The notes under the pieces: generated by a model
What the model was told of the DNA's origin: nothing
Databases searched by the model: none
What the model saw: only the letters and a program-made list of their open reading frames with translations
Position numbers and translations under genes: made by a program
In this document: in pieces, positions 1 to 10,311 of the stretch
Layout: the number at the start of each line of letters is the position of its first letter
Numbering within the stretch: position 1 is the stretch's first letter
Source of the DNA: Klebsiella aerogenes KCTC 2190
GTDB taxonomy: Bacteria > Pseudomonadota > Gammaproteobacteria > Enterobacterales > Enterobacteriaceae
Reading direction: 5' to 3'
Length of the DNA: 64,000 nt
Assembly: GCF_000215745.1 (NCBI RefSeq)
Contig: NC_015663.1
Span: 620,001-684,000 of the forward strand

Positions 1-36
1 CATTATGCGGGCTTTCAGGTAAGAAAGAGAATTTTC

Positions 37-1116
37 TTACAGAACGTCGATCGCGTTCAGCTCTTTGAATGCCTGCTCCAGACGGGTCACCATAGAGGTC
101 TGAGCGGCACGCAGCCATACGCGCGGATCGTAGTATTTCTTGTTCGGCTGGTCTTCGCCTTTCGGGTTGCCCAGCTGGCCCTGCAGGTAAGCTTCGTTCG
201 CTTTGTAGTACTGCAGGATACCGTCCCAGGTCGCCCATTGGGTGTCGGTATCGATGTTCATTTTCACAACGCCGTAGCTGACGGAGTCTTTGATTTCCTG
301 AGCGGAAGAACCGGAACCGCCGTGGAAGACGAAGTTCAGGCTGTTGTGCGGCAGGTTGTGTTTCTTAGAAACATATTCCTGAGAGTCGCGCAGGATAGTC
401 GGGGTCAGAACCACGTTACCCGGCTTGTAAACGCCGTGTACGTTACCGAAGGAAGCGGCGATGGTGAAGCGCGGGCTGATTTTGCTCAGCTCGGTGTACG
501 CGTAATCAACGTCTTCCGGCTGGGTGTACAGTGCGGAAGCGTCCATGTGGCTGTTGTCCACGCCGTCTTCTTCACCGCCGGTGCAGCCCAGTTCGATTTC
601 CAGAGTCATGCCCATTTTGGCCATGCGAGCCAGGTACTTAGAGCAGATCTCGATGTTTTCGTGCAGGGACTCTTCGGACAGGTCGATCATGTGGGAAGAG
701 AACAGCGGTTTGCCAGTGGCAGCGAAGTGTTTTTCACCCGCGTCCAGCAGACCGTCGATCCACGGCAGCAGTTTCTTCGCGCAGTGGTCAGTGTGCAGGA
801 TAACCGGCACGCCGTAGTGTTCAGCCATCTGGTGAACGTGATGCGCGCCAGAGATAGCGCCGAGGATAGCAGCGCCCTGCGGAACGTCAGTTTTCACGCC
901 TTTGCCCGCGATGAACGCAGCGCCGCCGTTAGAGAACTGTACGATAACCGGAGAACGAACTTTCGCAGCAGCTTCCAGAACGGCGTTGATGGAATCAGTA
1001 CCCACGCAGTTTACCGCTGGCAGAGCAAAGTTGTTTTCTTTAGCTACCTGGAACACTTTCTGAACGTCGTCGCCAGTGATGACGCCCGGTTTTACGAAAT
1101 CAAAAATTTTAGACAT
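37..1116 (-). CDS. fbaA: Class II fructose-bisphosphate aldolase
   Basis: Cytoplasmic zinc enzyme that reversibly cleaves fructose 1,6-bisphosphate into dihydroxyacetone phosphate and glyceraldehyde 3-phosphate. The 359-residue product has the full class II length. The HTDHC motif (about residues 108-112) supplies the catalytic Asp and a zinc His; further zinc His residues lie in NVHGVY (about 226) and FHGGSG (about 264). It is the last gene of the leftward epd-pgk-fbaA cluster, 110 bp after pgk and behind a hairpin terminator, so it probably has partly independent expression. The first 36 bases of the window are its downstream flank and contain nothing else visible. Identification is close to certain from near-identity to the E. 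coli protein. Confidence 0.98.
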   Translation of the reverse strand: MSKIFDFVKPGVITGDDVQKVFQVAKENNFALPAVNCVGTDSINAVLEAAAKVRSPVIVQFSNGGAAFIAGKGVKTDVPQGAAILGAISGAHHVHQMAEHYGVPVILHTDHCAKKLLPWIDGLLDAGEKHFAATGKPLFSSHMIDLSEESLHENIEICSKYLARMAKMGMTLEIELGCTGGEEDGVDNSHMDASALYTQPEDVDYAYTELSKISPRFTIAASFGNVHGVYKPGNVVLTPTILRDSQEYVSKKHNLPHNSLNFVFHGGSGSSAQEIKDSVSYGVVKMNIDTDTQWATWDGILQYYKANEAYLQGQLGNPKGEDQPNKKYYDPRVWLRAAQTSMVTRLEQAFKELNAIDVL

Positions 1117-1194
1117 GTTACTTAGTCCTGTATCTGTATCTTCGACCGTTGAAGAAGGTTCGCGAGCTGTACAAAATTGTACGTTAGCGCGCTG

Positions 1195-1219
1195 AAAAAC
1201 AGGCGGGTTTCCCCGCCTG
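1195..1219 (-). terminator. Rho-independent terminator/attenuator between pgk and fbaA
   Basis: Read leftward, CAGGCGGG (1200-1207) pairs with CCCGCCTG (1212-1219) around a 4-nt loop and is followed by five T residues (1195-1199). It lies 7 bp after the pgk stop codon and 79 bp before the fbaA start, so it would attenuate read-through from pgk into fbaA. Confidence 0.8.
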
Positions 1220-1226
1220 AACTAAA

Positions 1227-2390
1227 TTACTGCTTAGCGCGCTCTTCGAGCATTGCTACTGCCGGCAGAACTTTGCCTTCCACGAATTCGAGGAATGCGC
1301 CGCCGCCAGTGGAGATGTAGGAGATTTTGTCAGCGATGCCGAACAGGTCGATCGCCGCCAGGGTGTCACCGCCGCCTGCGATAGAGAAACCTTCGCTGTC
1401 TGCGATAGCATTAGCAACGATTTCAGTACCTTTACGGAAGTTCGGGAATTCGAATACGCCAACCGGGCCATTCCACAGAATGGTTTTGGCGTTTTTCAGG
1501 ATTTCAGCCAGTTTCTGTGCGGAAACGTCGCCGAGGTCCAGAATCTGCTCGTCATCTTTGATGTCGTTAACGGATTTCAGGGTCGCAGTGGCGGTTTCAG
1601 AGAACTCGGTAGCGACGCGAACGTCAGTCGGAACCGGGATATCGCAGGTGCTCAGCAGGCGCTTAGCTTCGTCAACCAGGTCCGCTTCGTACAGGGATTT
1701 ACCGACGTTGTGGCCTTGAGCGGCAACGAAGGTGTTAGCGATACCGCCGCCGACGATCAGCTGGTCAGCGATTTTGGACAGAGAGTCGAGAACAGTCAGT
1801 TTGGTGGAAACTTTAGAACCGCCAACGATAGCAACCATCGGACGAGCCGGCTCTTTCAGCGCTTTACCCAGCGCGTCGAGTTCAGCGGCCAGCAGCGGGC
1901 CTGCACAAGCGACATCGGCGAATTTACCGATACCGTGGGTGGAAGCCTGCGCGCGGTGCGCGGTACCGAAAGCGTCCATGACGAATACGTCGCACAGCGC
2001 AGCGTATTTCTTAGACAGTTCTTCGTCGTCTTTTTTCTCGCCTTTGTTGAAGCGAACGTTTTCCAGAACCACCAGTTCACCGGCAGCAACGTCAACGCCA
2101 TCCAGGTAATCTTTAACCAGACGAACCGGGTTAGACAGTTTGTCTTTCAGGTAATTAACAACCGGCAACAGAGAGAATTCTTCGTTGTACTCGCCTTCGG
2201 TCGGACGACCCAGGTGAGAAGTAACCATTACTTTAGCACCCTGTTTCAGCGCCAGTTCGATGGTCGGCAGGGAGGCGCGGATACGCGCGTCGCTGGTCAC
2301 TTTGCCATCTTTAACCGGTACGTTCAGATCAGCACGGATGAAAACGCGTTTACCAGCCAGATCCAAATCGGTCATCTTAATTACAGACAT
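1227..2390 (-). CDS. pgk: Phosphoglycerate kinase
   Basis: Glycolytic enzyme that transfers phosphate from 1,3-bisphosphoglycerate to ADP in the cytoplasm. The product is 387 residues, as in E. coli. It begins with the N-terminal substrate domain (RADLNVP near residue 20, SHLGRP near 58) and ends with the nucleotide domain (VGGSKVSTK near 190, GGGDTLAA near 340). The ATG is preceded by a GAGAGGATT ribosome-binding site. It lies 51 bp downstream of epd in the same orientation and is probably co-transcribed with it. No anomalies are seen. Confidence 0.98.
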   Translation of the reverse strand: MSVIKMTDLDLAGKRVFIRADLNVPVKDGKVTSDARIRASLPTIELALKQGAKVMVTSHLGRPTEGEYNEEFSLLPVVNYLKDKLSNPVRLVKDYLDGVDVAAGELVVLENVRFNKGEKKDDEELSKKYAALCDVFVMDAFGTAHRAQASTHGIGKFADVACAGPLLAAELDALGKALKEPARPMVAIVGGSKVSTKLTVLDSLSKIADQLIVGGGIANTFVAAQGHNVGKSLYEADLVDEAKRLLSTCDIPVPTDVRVATEFSETATATLKSVNDIKDDEQILDLGDVSAQKLAEILKNAKTILWNGPVGVFEFPNFRKGTEIVANAIADSEGFSIAGGGDTLAAIDLFGIADKISYISTGGGAFLEFVEGKVLPAVAMLEERAKQ

Positions 2391-2441
2391 GGTGAATCCT
2401 CTCGTTGATTCTTGATAAAGTTTTGCAAGCGCCGCAGCGCC

Positions 2442-3461
2442 TTACCTGAAACCTTGCGCGGCCATCGCTAACGTCGTGTCGAGCATTCGGTTAGCAAAGC
2501 CCCATTCGTTATCGCACCAGACCAACGTTTTGATCAGATGCGCGCCACTGACCCTGGTTTGCGTACCATCGACGATGGCGCTGTGCGGGTCGTGGTTAAA
2601 ATCTGTCGAGACCAACGGTAATTCCGTATAGTCAACTATACCATGAAATGCTCCCTGTGCTGCTTTTTGCAGCAACTGGTTGACTTCACAGGCCTTTACC
2701 GGTTTTTTCACCGTCACGCTCAGGTCAATTGCGGTGACGTTAATCGTCGGTACACGTACCGCGATCGCCTCAAAACGGTCGTTAAACTGCGGGAAAATAC
2801 GGGTGATCCCCGCCGCAAGTTTAGTATCAACCGGAATAATTGACTGGCTGGCCGCACGGGTGCGCCGCAGATCCGGGTGATAGGCATCGATCACCTGCTG
2901 GTCGTGCATCGCGGAGTGGATTGTCGTGACCGTTCCTGACTCAATGCCGTAGGCATCATCTAGCAGTTTAATGACCGGAATAATGCAGTTGGTAGTGCAG
3001 GAGGCGTTGGAGACAATGCGGTGCTCCGCGCGCAGTTCATCATGGTTGACGCCGAAGACTACCGTTGCGTCGAGATCGTTGCCGCCAGGATGTGAAAAGA
3101 GCACTTTCTTCGCGCCAGCCTGAAGATGGGCTTCGCCATGTTCACGGCTACCGTATACGCCGGTACAGTCCAGCACCACATCCACCGCCAGCTCCTGCCA
3201 GGGCAGCGCGGCGATAGAAGGCTCATGCAGTAGACGAATGACGTCATCGCCGACATACAGCTGTTCCCGCTCCTGGCGAACATCCCAGGAAAAACGGCCA
3301 TGGCTGGTGTCGTACTTCAATAAATGCGCGATGCCTGCGGCATCCGCCAGTTCATTGATCGCCACCACGGTGATTTCCGCACGACGCCCGGATTCATACA
3401 AAGCGCGAACCACGTTGCGTCCTATGCGACCGAAGCCATTAATCGCGATGCGTATGGTCAT
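2442..3461 (-). CDS. epd: D-erythrose-4-phosphate dehydrogenase
   Basis: NAD-dependent GAPDH paralogue that oxidises erythrose 4-phosphate to 4-phosphoerythronate, the first step of DXP-dependent pyridoxal phosphate synthesis. The 339-residue product has the Rossmann motif NGFGRIGR at residues 8-15, the catalytic Cys155 in SNASCTTN and His182 in TIHSAMHD. It is distinguished from GapA by its epd-pgk-fbaA context and E. coli-like sequence. It heads the glycolytic cluster. A CRP-like site lies about 200 bp upstream. Confidence 0.97.
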   Translation of the reverse strand: MTIRIAINGFGRIGRNVVRALYESGRRAEITVVAINELADAAGIAHLLKYDTSHGRFSWDVRQEREQLYVGDDVIRLLHEPSIAALPWQELAVDVVLDCTGVYGSREHGEAHLQAGAKKVLFSHPGGNDLDATVVFGVNHDELRAEHRIVSNASCTTNCIIPVIKLLDDAYGIESGTVTTIHSAMHDQQVIDAYHPDLRRTRAASQSIIPVDTKLAAGITRIFPQFNDRFEAIAVRVPTINVTAIDLSVTVKKPVKACEVNQLLQKAAQGAFHGIVDYTELPLVSTDFNHDPHSAIVDGTQTRVSGAHLIKTLVWCDNEWGFANRMLDTTLAMAAQGFR

Positions 3462-3655
3462 AGGTCTCCTGCAAGGTTATCCCTGATTTGAGGTGGCTGA
3501 CAGAGTAATCCAGCAACGCCTTTAGGGGAACCTTACCTGTCGCAAACTGCGACTGATTGATTAATTGTCGAACATTTATACGACTGAAACGCTTCAGCTA
3601 GAATAAGCCAAAGTCGGAATAAAAGGAATGTTTGTCCAGAGCAATAAACCAGCTA

Positions 3656-3671
3656 TATGACTTGCGTCACA
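3656..3671 (-). promoter_or_regulatory. CRP-like binding site upstream of epd
   Basis: TATGA-cttgcg-TCACA matches the CRP consensus TGTGA-N6-TCACA at 9 of 10 conserved positions. It is centred about 203 bp upstream of the epd start codon. Catabolite control of the epd operon is known in E. coli, but the site here is assigned from sequence alone. Confidence 0.55.
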
Positions 3672-3750
3672 TTTTCTTTGGAATAATTTACAGGATAGTT
3701 ACATGTTCGAGGAATAGCGCCTACAAAAATCCGGGTGGCGAGGTAAAAGC

Positions 3751-3779
3751 AAAACGGTAACCCAGGGGTTACCGTTTTT
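3751..3779 (-). terminator. tktA terminator
   Basis: AACGGTAACC (3753-3762) pairs with GGTTACCGTT (3767-3776) around a 4-nt loop, flanked by A and T runs. It lies about 70 bp downstream of the tktA stop in the direction of tktA transcription. Confidence 0.75.
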
Positions 3780-3788
3780 GGTGTTCGC

Positions 3789-3835
3789 ACCCTCTCCCAC
3801 AGGAGAGGGTTGAGGTGCGGGCATCAGCCCGCACC
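3789..3835. repeat. Palindromic intergenic repeat
   Basis: Two adjacent hairpins are seen: CCCTCTCC/GGAGAGGG (3790-3797 and 3802-3809) and GTGCGGGC/GCCCGCAC (3815-3822 and 3827-3834). The first hairpin arm sequence recurs at 8615-8637, so this is a dispersed enterobacterial intergenic repeat type. Confidence 0.55.
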
Positions 3836-3845
3836 GTACCAGCGA

Positions 3846-5837
3846 TTACAGCAGTGCTTTCGCTTTGGCGACAACGTTGTCAACGGTGAAGCCGAACTCT
3901 TCAAACAGCTGCTCTGCCGGCGCAGACTCACCGAAGGTGGTCATGCCAACGATAGCGCCGTTCAGGCCAACGTATTTGAACCAGTAGTCCGCGATACCGG
4001 CTTCTACCGCTACGCGGGCAGAAACGGCTTTCGGCAGTACGGATTCACGATAGGCCGCATCCTGCTTGTCGAACGCGTCGGTGGACGGCATGGAGACCAC
4101 GCGCGCCTTCACGCCTTCAGCGGTCAGTTTGTCCCACGCGGCAACCGCCAGTTCCACTTCTGAACCGGTAGCGATGAAGATCAGTTCCGGCTGGCCGGCG
4201 CAATCTTTCAGCACATAACCGCCGCGGGCCACGTTTGCCAGTTGCTCTTCGGTACGCTCCTGCTGCGCCAGGTTCTGACGGGAGAGGATCAGCGCGGTCG
4301 GGCCGTCCTGACGCTCTACGCCATATTTCCACGCAATCGCGGATTCAACCTGGTCACACGGACGCCAGGTGGACATGTTCGGCGTGACGCGCAGGGAAGC
4401 GACCTGCTCTACCGGCTGGTGAGTCGGGCCATCTTCGCCCAGACCGATGGAGTCGTGGGTGTAGACCATCACCTGACGCTGTTTCATCAGCGCCGCCATA
4501 CGTACCGCGTTACGCGCATATTCCACGAACATCAGGAAGGTAGAGGTGTACGGCAGGAAACCGCCGTGCAGCGAGATACCGTTGGCAATCGCGGTCATAC
4601 CGAATTCACGTACGCCGTAATGGATGTAGTTACCGGCGGTGTCTTCGTTGATCGGCTTAGAGCCGGACCACAGGGTCAGGTTGGACGGCGCCAGGTCGGC
4701 AGAACCGCCGAGGAATTCCGGCAGCAGCGGGCCAAACGCTTCAATGGCGTTCTGCGATGCTTTGCGGCTGGCGATCTTCGCCGGATTCGCCTGCAGCTTA
4801 GCGATGAACTCGTTAGCTTTGGCGTCGAAGTCAGACGGCATTTCGCCTTTCATACGGCGGGTGAATTCGGCGGCTTCCTGCGGGAAGGCTTTGGCGTAGG
4901 CGGCAAACTTCTCGTTCCACGCGGCTTCTTTCGCCTGGCCAGCTTCTTTCGCATCCCACTGCGCATAGATGTCAGACGGGATTTCAAACGGGCCGTATTT
5001 CCAGCCCAGCGCTTCGCGGGTCAGCGCGATTTCCGCGTCGCCCAGCGGCGCGCCGTGGGAATCATGGGTGCCTGCTTTGTTCGGCGAACCGAAGCCGATG
5101 ATGGTTTTGCACATCAGCAGGGACGGTTTGTCGGTGACCGCGCGCGCTTCTTCTACCGCGCGTTTGATGGCGTCAGCGTCGTGACCGTCAACGCCGCGCA
5201 CCACGTGCCAGCCGTAGGCTTCAAAGCGTTTCGCGGTATCGTCGGTGAACCAGCCTTCAACGTGACCATCGATGGAGATGCCGTTGTCATCATAGAACGC
5301 CACCAGTTTACCCAGTTTCAGGGTACCGGCCAGGGAGCACACTTCGTGAGAAATGCCTTCCATCATGCAGCCGTCGCCCATGAAGGCGTAGGTGAAGTGA
5401 TCAACGATGTCGTGCCCTGGACGGTTAAACTGCGCCGCCAGCGTTTTTTCCGCGATAGCCATACCGACTGCGTTAGCGATCCCCTGACCCAGCGGGCCGG
5501 TGGTGGTTTCCACGCCTGCGGTGTAGCCGACTTCCGGGTGGCCCGGAGTCTTGGAGTGCAGCTGACGGAAGTTTTTCAGTTCTTCAATCGGCAGATCATA
5601 ACCGGTGAGGTGCAGCAGGCTGTAAATCAGCATGGAGCCGTGACCGTTGGACAGCACGAAGCGGTCGCGATCGGCCCAGGACGGGTTCTGCGGGTTATGG
5701 TTCAGGAAATCACGCCACAGGACTTCGGCAATGTCAGCCATGCCCATCGGGGCGCCAGGGTGGCCGGATTTGGCTTTCTGTACAGCGTCCATGCTCAGCG
5801 CACGAATAGCGTTGGCAAGCTCTTTACGTGAGGACAT
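3846..5837 (-). CDS. tktA: Transketolase A
   Basis: Thiamine-diphosphate enzyme of the non-oxidative pentose phosphate pathway that transfers two-carbon ketol units between sugar phosphates. Starting at 5837 gives 663 residues, the E. coli TktA length; the open frame extends 39 codons further upstream, but the homologous start is the ATG at 5837. The ThDP motif GDGCMMEG is near residue 155, the catalytic Glu lies in REFGMTAI near 411, and GEDGPTHQP follows near 470. Its own terminator lies downstream. It is transcribed divergently from loiP across a 279-bp gap. Confidence 0.97.
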   Translation of the reverse strand: MSSRKELANAIRALSMDAVQKAKSGHPGAPMGMADIAEVLWRDFLNHNPQNPSWADRDRFVLSNGHGSMLIYSLLHLTGYDLPIEELKNFRQLHSKTPGHPEVGYTAGVETTTGPLGQGIANAVGMAIAEKTLAAQFNRPGHDIVDHFTYAFMGDGCMMEGISHEVCSLAGTLKLGKLVAFYDDNGISIDGHVEGWFTDDTAKRFEAYGWHVVRGVDGHDADAIKRAVEEARAVTDKPSLLMCKTIIGFGSPNKAGTHDSHGAPLGDAEIALTREALGWKYGPFEIPSDIYAQWDAKEAGQAKEAAWNEKFAAYAKAFPQEAAEFTRRMKGEMPSDFDAKANEFIAKLQANPAKIASRKASQNAIEAFGPLLPEFLGGSADLAPSNLTLWSGSKPINEDTAGNYIHYGVREFGMTAIANGISLHGGFLPYTSTFLMFVEYARNAVRMAALMKQRQVMVYTHDSIGLGEDGPTHQPVEQVASLRVTPNMSTWRPCDQVESAIAWKYGVERQDGPTALILSRQNLAQQERTEEQLANVARGGYVLKDCAGQPELIFIATGSEVELAVAAWDKLTAEGVKARVVSMPSTDAFDKQDAAYRESVLPKAVSARVAVEAGIADYWFKYVGLNGAIVGMTTFGESAPAEQLFEEFGFTVDNVVAKAKALL

Positions 5838-6116
5838 TTTGACTCCAGTTCGGATGTTATAAGGCCATGCCCTTAACGACTTGACGAGAGCGCGTTTTGG
5901 GCTACGCCGGAAAAAAGTGTGAACAATGTAACCCAAGCGACAAAGCATGTACATGGAGCATCCTTTTGCCCATTAAGAAATCTCTGGAACACGTTGTGCT
6001 GCCGCGGAATCCACTCGCCCGGATCATGAGATACTATTTATACTTTGCACAGGACGAGGCGGGTCCGTCGTCGCCCATTATTCAGATAAAAAACCATAAG
6101 ATTGTGGAAGATAAAA

Positions 6117-6875
6117 ATGAAAATTCGCTCAACCCTTCTTGCCTTCGGGATCGCAGCAACGTTAACCGGATGTCAGAACATGGACTCCAACGCCCTGCTG
6201 AGCTCGGGCGCGGAAGCATTCCAGGCCTACTCTCTTAGCGACGAACAGGTAAAAACCTTAAGCGACCAGGCGTGTAAAGAGATGGACGCCAAAGCCACTA
6301 TTTCTCCGGCCAGCAGCGAGTACAGCAAACGCCTGAGCAAGATTGCCGCGGCGCTGGGCGATAACATCAACGGTCAGCCGGTCAACTATAAGGTTTATGA
6401 AACAAAAGACGTCAACGCCTTCGCGATGGCCAACGGCTGCATCCGCGTTTATAGCGGCCTGATGGACCTGATGAACGATAATGAAGTGGAAGCGGTTATC
6501 GGCCACGAAATGGGCCACGTTGCGTTGGGCCACGTGAAGAAAGGCATGCAGGTCGCGCTGGGCACCAACGCCGTGCGCGCGGCGGCGGCCTCCGCTGGCG
6601 GCATCGTCGGCAGCCTGTCGCAGTCGCAGCTGGGCGATCTCGGCGAAAAACTGGTGAACTCGCAGTTCTCCCAGCGCCAGGAGTCGGAAGCGGACGACTA
6701 CTCTTACGACCTGCTGCGTAAACGCGGCATCAATCCATCGGGGCTGGCCACCAGCTTCGAAAAACTGGCCAAGCTGGAAGCCGGCCGTCAGAGCTCCATG
6801 TTTGACGATCACCCGGCATCGGAAGCCCGCGCGCAGCATATTCGCGATCGCATGAAGGCCGACGGTATTAAATAA
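6117..6875 (+). CDS. loiP: M48-family outer-membrane metalloprotease
   Basis: Zinc metalloprotease LoiP (YggG) of the M48 (Ste24/HtpX-like) family, a lipoprotein held at the outer membrane. The ATG at 6117 is preceded by GGAAG and gives 252 residues. The lipobox LTGC places the lipidated Cys at residue 19. HEMGH (His130, Glu131, His134) is the zinc motif, with the third ligand expected in the ESEADDYSYDLL helix near residue 193. In E. coli LoiP is induced at low osmolarity and works with BepA. It is the last core gene before the catabolic island. Confidence 0.95.
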   Translation: MKIRSTLLAFGIAATLTGCQNMDSNALLSSGAEAFQAYSLSDEQVKTLSDQACKEMDAKATISPASSEYSKRLSKIAAALGDNINGQPVNYKVYETKDVNAFAMANGCIRVYSGLMDLMNDNEVEAVIGHEMGHVALGHVKKGMQVALGTNAVRAAAASAGGIVGSLSQSQLGDLGEKLVNSQFSQRQESEADDYSYDLLRKRGINPSGLATSFEKLAKLEAGRQSSMFDDHPASEARAQHIRDRMKADGIK

Positions 6876-6883
6876 GCGACAGC

Positions 6884-6909
6884 GGGAGGCATTATTGCCT
6901 CCCTTTTTT
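6884..6909 (+). terminator. loiP terminator
   Basis: GGGAGGC (6884-6890) and GCCTCCC (6897-6903) form a perfect 7-bp stem around ATTATT, followed by six T residues, 8 bp after the stop codon. Confidence 0.9.
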
Positions 6910-7252
6910 ATATACCCGTAAAAATATTTAGCCGCATCAATTGATAATTTAAGCGCACAAACCGTTAATTATTATCACAGCGCATCACAGCCAATTATTT
7001 TATGCCCGGCGATTCAGAAATATATTATTTGGTAAATTAAAAAGGCCGCACACTATCTGGCTTCCAGAATCGTCTTTAGCCGAATAATAAATAGTCCACC
7101 CCTTACTACCTGGCGCACGGCTCATGCGCCATACAGCCTGTTTCCGGTTGCAATAACTGCTCACACAATGATTGCTTTCGACATTATTTCAGGAGAATAT
7201 CTGACTGGCAGTGATTCCCTTGAATATATCGACAGACAGAGAAGTGCCCTCA
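6910..7252. other. AT-rich leader region of the porin gene
   Basis: This 343-bp AT-rich stretch lies between the loiP terminator and the porin. It marks the left edge of the accessory island and must hold the porin promoter. No clear -35/-10 pair or GTTTCA-type palindrome was found. An AGGAG at 7191-7195 is 15 nt upstream of an in-frame GTG at 7211. Confidence 0.5.
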
Positions 7253-8521
7253 GTGAAAAAAGAATTACCATTACTCGCACTTGGCATTATTGCCGCCGCG
7301 CCGGCTTTCGCCAGCCAACAATCTACCAGTCAGGGCTTTATTGAAGACAGCCACCTCGATCTCTTTTTACGTAACGCTTATATCAAACGCGATTATCGCG
7401 ATGGTTTGCCGGATAAAGCCGAATGGGGTCAGGGTATCATCGCTACCTTCGAGTCCGGCTTTACTCAAGGGCCGGTCGGCTTCGGCGTTGACGGCATTGC
7501 GCAGTACGCCGTGCGCCTCGACGGCGGCCGCGGCCGCAGCGGCGCGGGCGGTATCGACTTTTTCGCCCAGGATGACGATGGCCGCGCGAAGTCCGATTTA
7601 GCAAAATTTGGCGCTACCGCTAAAATGCGCTTCTCGAATACCGTACTCAGCTACGGCAGCCAGCGCCCGATGCTGCCCATCGTCTACGCCGATGACTCGC
7701 GGCTGCTGTACGAGAGCTATACCGGTACCATGCTGACCTCAAGAGAAATCGACGGTCTGGAAATTAACGCCGGTTATCTCACCGATCAGCAGCGCAAAAG
7801 CGACGACAGCCACAATAGCGGCCTGAAGAGCCTGACCTTTGGCGGCGCCAGCTATCAATTCAACGACCAACTTAGCGGCGCGCTTTACGCTTCGCACGTC
7901 GAGGACGTGCTGAATAAGCAGTATCTCGGCCTGAACTACAAGCAGCCGTTCGCCGCCGACCAGCAGCTGATTGTTGACTTCAATGGCTATAACTCGCGCT
8001 TAGATCAAGAATATGCCGACGCCAATGACACCGGGCGCAGCAACAGCATCTGGAGCCTGGCCGCCAGCTACATCTGGGATATTCATACCTTTAAAGTCGC
8101 TTACCAGCAAAGCAGCGGCAGCACCGGCTACCACTACGGCGGGTATCAGAATCAGGGCGGCGTTGGCGATGGCGGCAACACCATCTGGCTGGCTAACTCC
8201 TACTGGTCCGATTTTAACGGCGAGGATGAACGCTCCTGGCAGGCCTCCTATGGCCTGGATTTTGCCGGACTGGGCGTACCGGGCCTGAGCTGGACCACCG
8301 CCTACGTTCGCGGCGATAACATTAAAACCGCCGAGACCAGCAACGGCAAAGAACACGAATGGTTCAACCAGGTGCAGTACCAGGTGCAAAACGGCATGGC
8401 GAAAGATTTGAAATTGAGACTCCGCTATTCGGTGCTGCGCGTTTCCAGCAACGCCAGCGACTATAACGTCAGCGGTAATGAAGTGCGGTTCTACGTCGAA
8501 TATCCGTTTAACGTGTTTTAA
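7253..8521 (+). CDS. OprD-family outer-membrane porin
   Basis: Probable substrate-specific outer-membrane channel. A GTG at 7253, with AGAGAAG about 8 nt upstream, gives a clean signal peptide (KKELPLLALGIIAAAPAFA, then S). An in-frame GTG at 7211 would add 14 residues that spoil the signal peptide. The mature part is about 400 residues, rich in aromatic residues and alternating beta strands. It begins with GFIEDSHLDLFLRNAY, typical of OprD/ChiP-like porins, and ends in an aromatic strand (FYVEYPFNVF) with a terminal Phe, as expected for BAM-dependent beta barrels. It converges on the aromatic catabolic operon, so uptake of that substrate is the natural inference. The start codon is uncertain. 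Confidence 0.85.
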   Translation: MKKELPLLALGIIAAAPAFASQQSTSQGFIEDSHLDLFLRNAYIKRDYRDGLPDKAEWGQGIIATFESGFTQGPVGFGVDGIAQYAVRLDGGRGRSGAGGIDFFAQDDDGRAKSDLAKFGATAKMRFSNTVLSYGSQRPMLPIVYADDSRLLYESYTGTMLTSREIDGLEINAGYLTDQQRKSDDSHNSGLKSLTFGGASYQFNDQLSGALYASHVEDVLNKQYLGLNYKQPFAADQQLIVDFNGYNSRLDQEYADANDTGRSNSIWSLAASYIWDIHTFKVAYQQSSGSTGYHYGGYQNQGGVGDGGNTIWLANSYWSDFNGEDERSWQASYGLDFAGLGVPGLSWTTAYVRGDNIKTAETSNGKEHEWFNQVQYQVQNGMAKDLKLRLRYSVLRVSSNASDYNVSGNEVRFYVEYPFNVF

Positions 8522-8614
8522 CCGTGTCATGAACCCTCTCCTGTGAGCCGGCCCTCTCCCGGCTCGCAGGAGCAACCGTCCGGCGCCTTGATTAACCCCC
8601 TGTGCCGTGCGGTA

Positions 8615-8637
8615 CCCTCTCCCCGGAAGGGAGAGGG
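8615..8637. repeat. Palindromic repeat between convergent genes
   Basis: CCCTCTCC (8615-8622) pairs with GGAGAGGG (8630-8637). It has the same arm sequence as the hairpin at 3790-3809 and lies between the convergent porin and ThDP-enzyme genes, where it may act as a bidirectional terminator. There is no strong T run. Confidence 0.45.
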
Positions 8638-8657
8638 TTGGGGTCACTGGGTTATCA

Positions 8658-10298
8658 TTAATACAGCGTCTTCTGCGGCGGGCCGGCAAAGCGCAGTGCG
8701 CCAATCTGGCCCATTTTCACTTCCACCACCGATGGCCCCGGCATCGCCAGCGCCTCGGTCATCACCGCCTGGAAATCCTCAGCGCGTTCCACGCTCCACG
8801 CCTGCAGGCCAATCGCCTGCGCCAACAGGGTAAAGTCCGGCGTGTGCAGCTCGTTGTAATACTGGCGGCCGCCAAAGTACTTATCCTGAATACCGCGCAT
8901 CACGCCGTAGCCGCCATCGTTCATAATCAACAGCGTCACGTTGGCCTTCTCCTGCGCCAGAGTCGCCAGTTCGCCAAGGTTGAGGCTCAGGCCGCCGTCG
9001 CCGACCAGGCCGACCACTTTCCGTTGCGGATTGGCAATCGCGGTACCCACCGCCATCGGTAGCCCCATACCGATGGCGCCGGCCAGAGAATGGATATTCA
9101 TCAACGGGCCGTGAGCGCGGAACAGGCGGCTGCCCCACAGGCTGCCGGAAACGGTAATATCGCGCACCAGGATGCCGTCATCGGGCAGCGCCTGCGCAAT
9201 TGCGTCATTCAATTTAGCGTAAGCGCCGCACTGGTCGCGCAGCCCCTGCTCCGCCGCCTCTACCGCCGCTTTAAGCTGGCTATCCCAACGCGCATCGCCC
9301 CACATCCGGCCCTGCACCCGCGCTGCCAGCGCCGCTAATAAAGCGCGGCAGTCCGCCACCACCGTGTTGTCCATCAGGTAGTTACGGCTGGCCGCCGCCG
9401 GGTCGATATCAATCTGCACCCGCGGCGTTGGCAGTTCCAGCGTCCACGAGCGCGTTTCGTTGCTGCGCAGCCGGGAACCGGCCACAAGTGTGAAATCACA
9501 TTGTGAAATCAGCGCTTCAACCGAGGGAGAATTATGAAACGCGCGTAGGCTGGCGCGATGGCTATCCGCCAAAATGCCGCGGCCGTGGGTACTGGAAATC
9601 ACCGTCACCCCGGCATCCGCCAGCGTCTTCACCGCCTCGCCGCTCTCTAACGCGCCGCCGCCAAGCCACAGCAGCGGCTGCTTCGCCTGCTTAAGCTGCG
9701 CCCACAGCGCATCGACCAGCGACGCTTCCGGCTCAACCGCCGGAGCGCGTTTCAACGGCGCGGTCAGCAGTGAAAGCGGAATTTTGGCGCTCTGAATATC
9801 GATGGGAATTTCCACCGAGACCGGGCCGCACGGTGGCGTCTGCGCCTCCTGAATCGCCTTATGCAGGATAGCCACCGCCTGGTTGGCGTTGCTAATGCGG
9901 TAAGCGCGCTTCGAACTGGCTTTCAGGAAGGTCAACTGATCGCGGGTTTCATGAATAAAACCGGTGTCGGCGTCCAGCCAGGCTTTTTCGACCTGTCCGG
10001 TGAGGTGCAGCAGCGGCGTACCGGCGTTCATCGCCTCAACCAGCGCGCCAACCGCATTACCCGCGCCCGCGCCGGTACTGGTCAGCGCCACGCCGAGCCC
10101 GGAAAAACGGCCGTGGGCGTCAGCCATGGTCACCGAGCCCGCTTCACCGCGCGCCGGAACAAAGCGGATTTTTTCCCGCTGGCCGACGGCGTCGGCGATC
10201 GGCAGGTTATGGATGGAAATGACGCCATAAATGGCTTCAACGTGATACTGCTCCAGCGTTCTGGCGATGGCATCGCCGACGGTTATCATTTCGCTCAT
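8658..10298 (-). CDS. ThDP-dependent acetolactate synthase/benzoylformate decarboxylase-like enzyme
   Basis: 546-residue member of the thiamine-diphosphate 2-oxo acid decarboxylase/acetolactate synthase superfamily. It has the cofactor-activating Glu52 (RGEAGS) in the N-terminal Pyr domain, a central Rossmann-like domain, and the C-terminal PP domain with the metal/ThDP motif GDG (433-435) to NDG (460-462). It is the last gene of the leftward catabolic operon, 13 bp after the aldehyde dehydrogenase. The pairing suggests that a 2-oxo acid is decarboxylated to an aldehyde which the dehydrogenase oxidises. A ligase or lyase role is equally possible, because sequence reading cannot separate the subfamilies. 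The exact substrate is unknown. Confidence 0.8.
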   Translation of the reverse strand: MSEMITVGDAIARTLEQYHVEAIYGVISIHNLPIADAVGQREKIRFVPARGEAGSVTMADAHGRFSGLGVALTSTGAGAGNAVGALVEAMNAGTPLLHLTGQVEKAWLDADTGFIHETRDQLTFLKASSKRAYRISNANQAVAILHKAIQEAQTPPCGPVSVEIPIDIQSAKIPLSLLTAPLKRAPAVEPEASLVDALWAQLKQAKQPLLWLGGGALESGEAVKTLADAGVTVISSTHGRGILADSHRASLRAFHNSPSVEALISQCDFTLVAGSRLRSNETRSWTLELPTPRVQIDIDPAAASRNYLMDNTVVADCRALLAALAARVQGRMWGDARWDSQLKAAVEAAEQGLRDQCGAYAKLNDAIAQALPDDGILVRDITVSGSLWGSRLFRAHGPLMNIHSLAGAIGMGLPMAVGTAIANPQRKVVGLVGDGGLSLNLGELATLAQEKANVTLLIMNDGGYGVMRGIQDKYFGGRQYYNELHTPDFTLLAQAIGLQAWSVERAEDFQAVMTEALAMPGPSVVEVKMGQIGALRFAGPPQKTLY

Positions 10299-10311
10299 TG
10301 CTCACCCTTTC

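Larger units (their letters stand above)
3462..3845. other. Intergenic region between epd and tktA
   Basis: This 384-bp gap lies between the epd start and the tktA stop; both genes read leftward. It holds the presumed epd promoter with a CRP-like site (3656-3671), a strong hairpin that ends tktA (3751-3779) and a GC-rich palindromic intergenic repeat (3789-3835). No coding sequence is convincing. Confidence 0.7.

Noticed and set aside
4242..5831. Long open frame opposite tktA (529 codons)
   Set aside because: It lies entirely within tktA on the other strand in high-GC DNA, has no recognisable domains, and the frame arises from codon bias of the real gene.
6910..7252. CRP site upstream of the porin (near ATCACAGCGCATCACAGCC)
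   Set aside because: The repeats are direct, not the inverted TGTGA-N6-TCACA arrangement.
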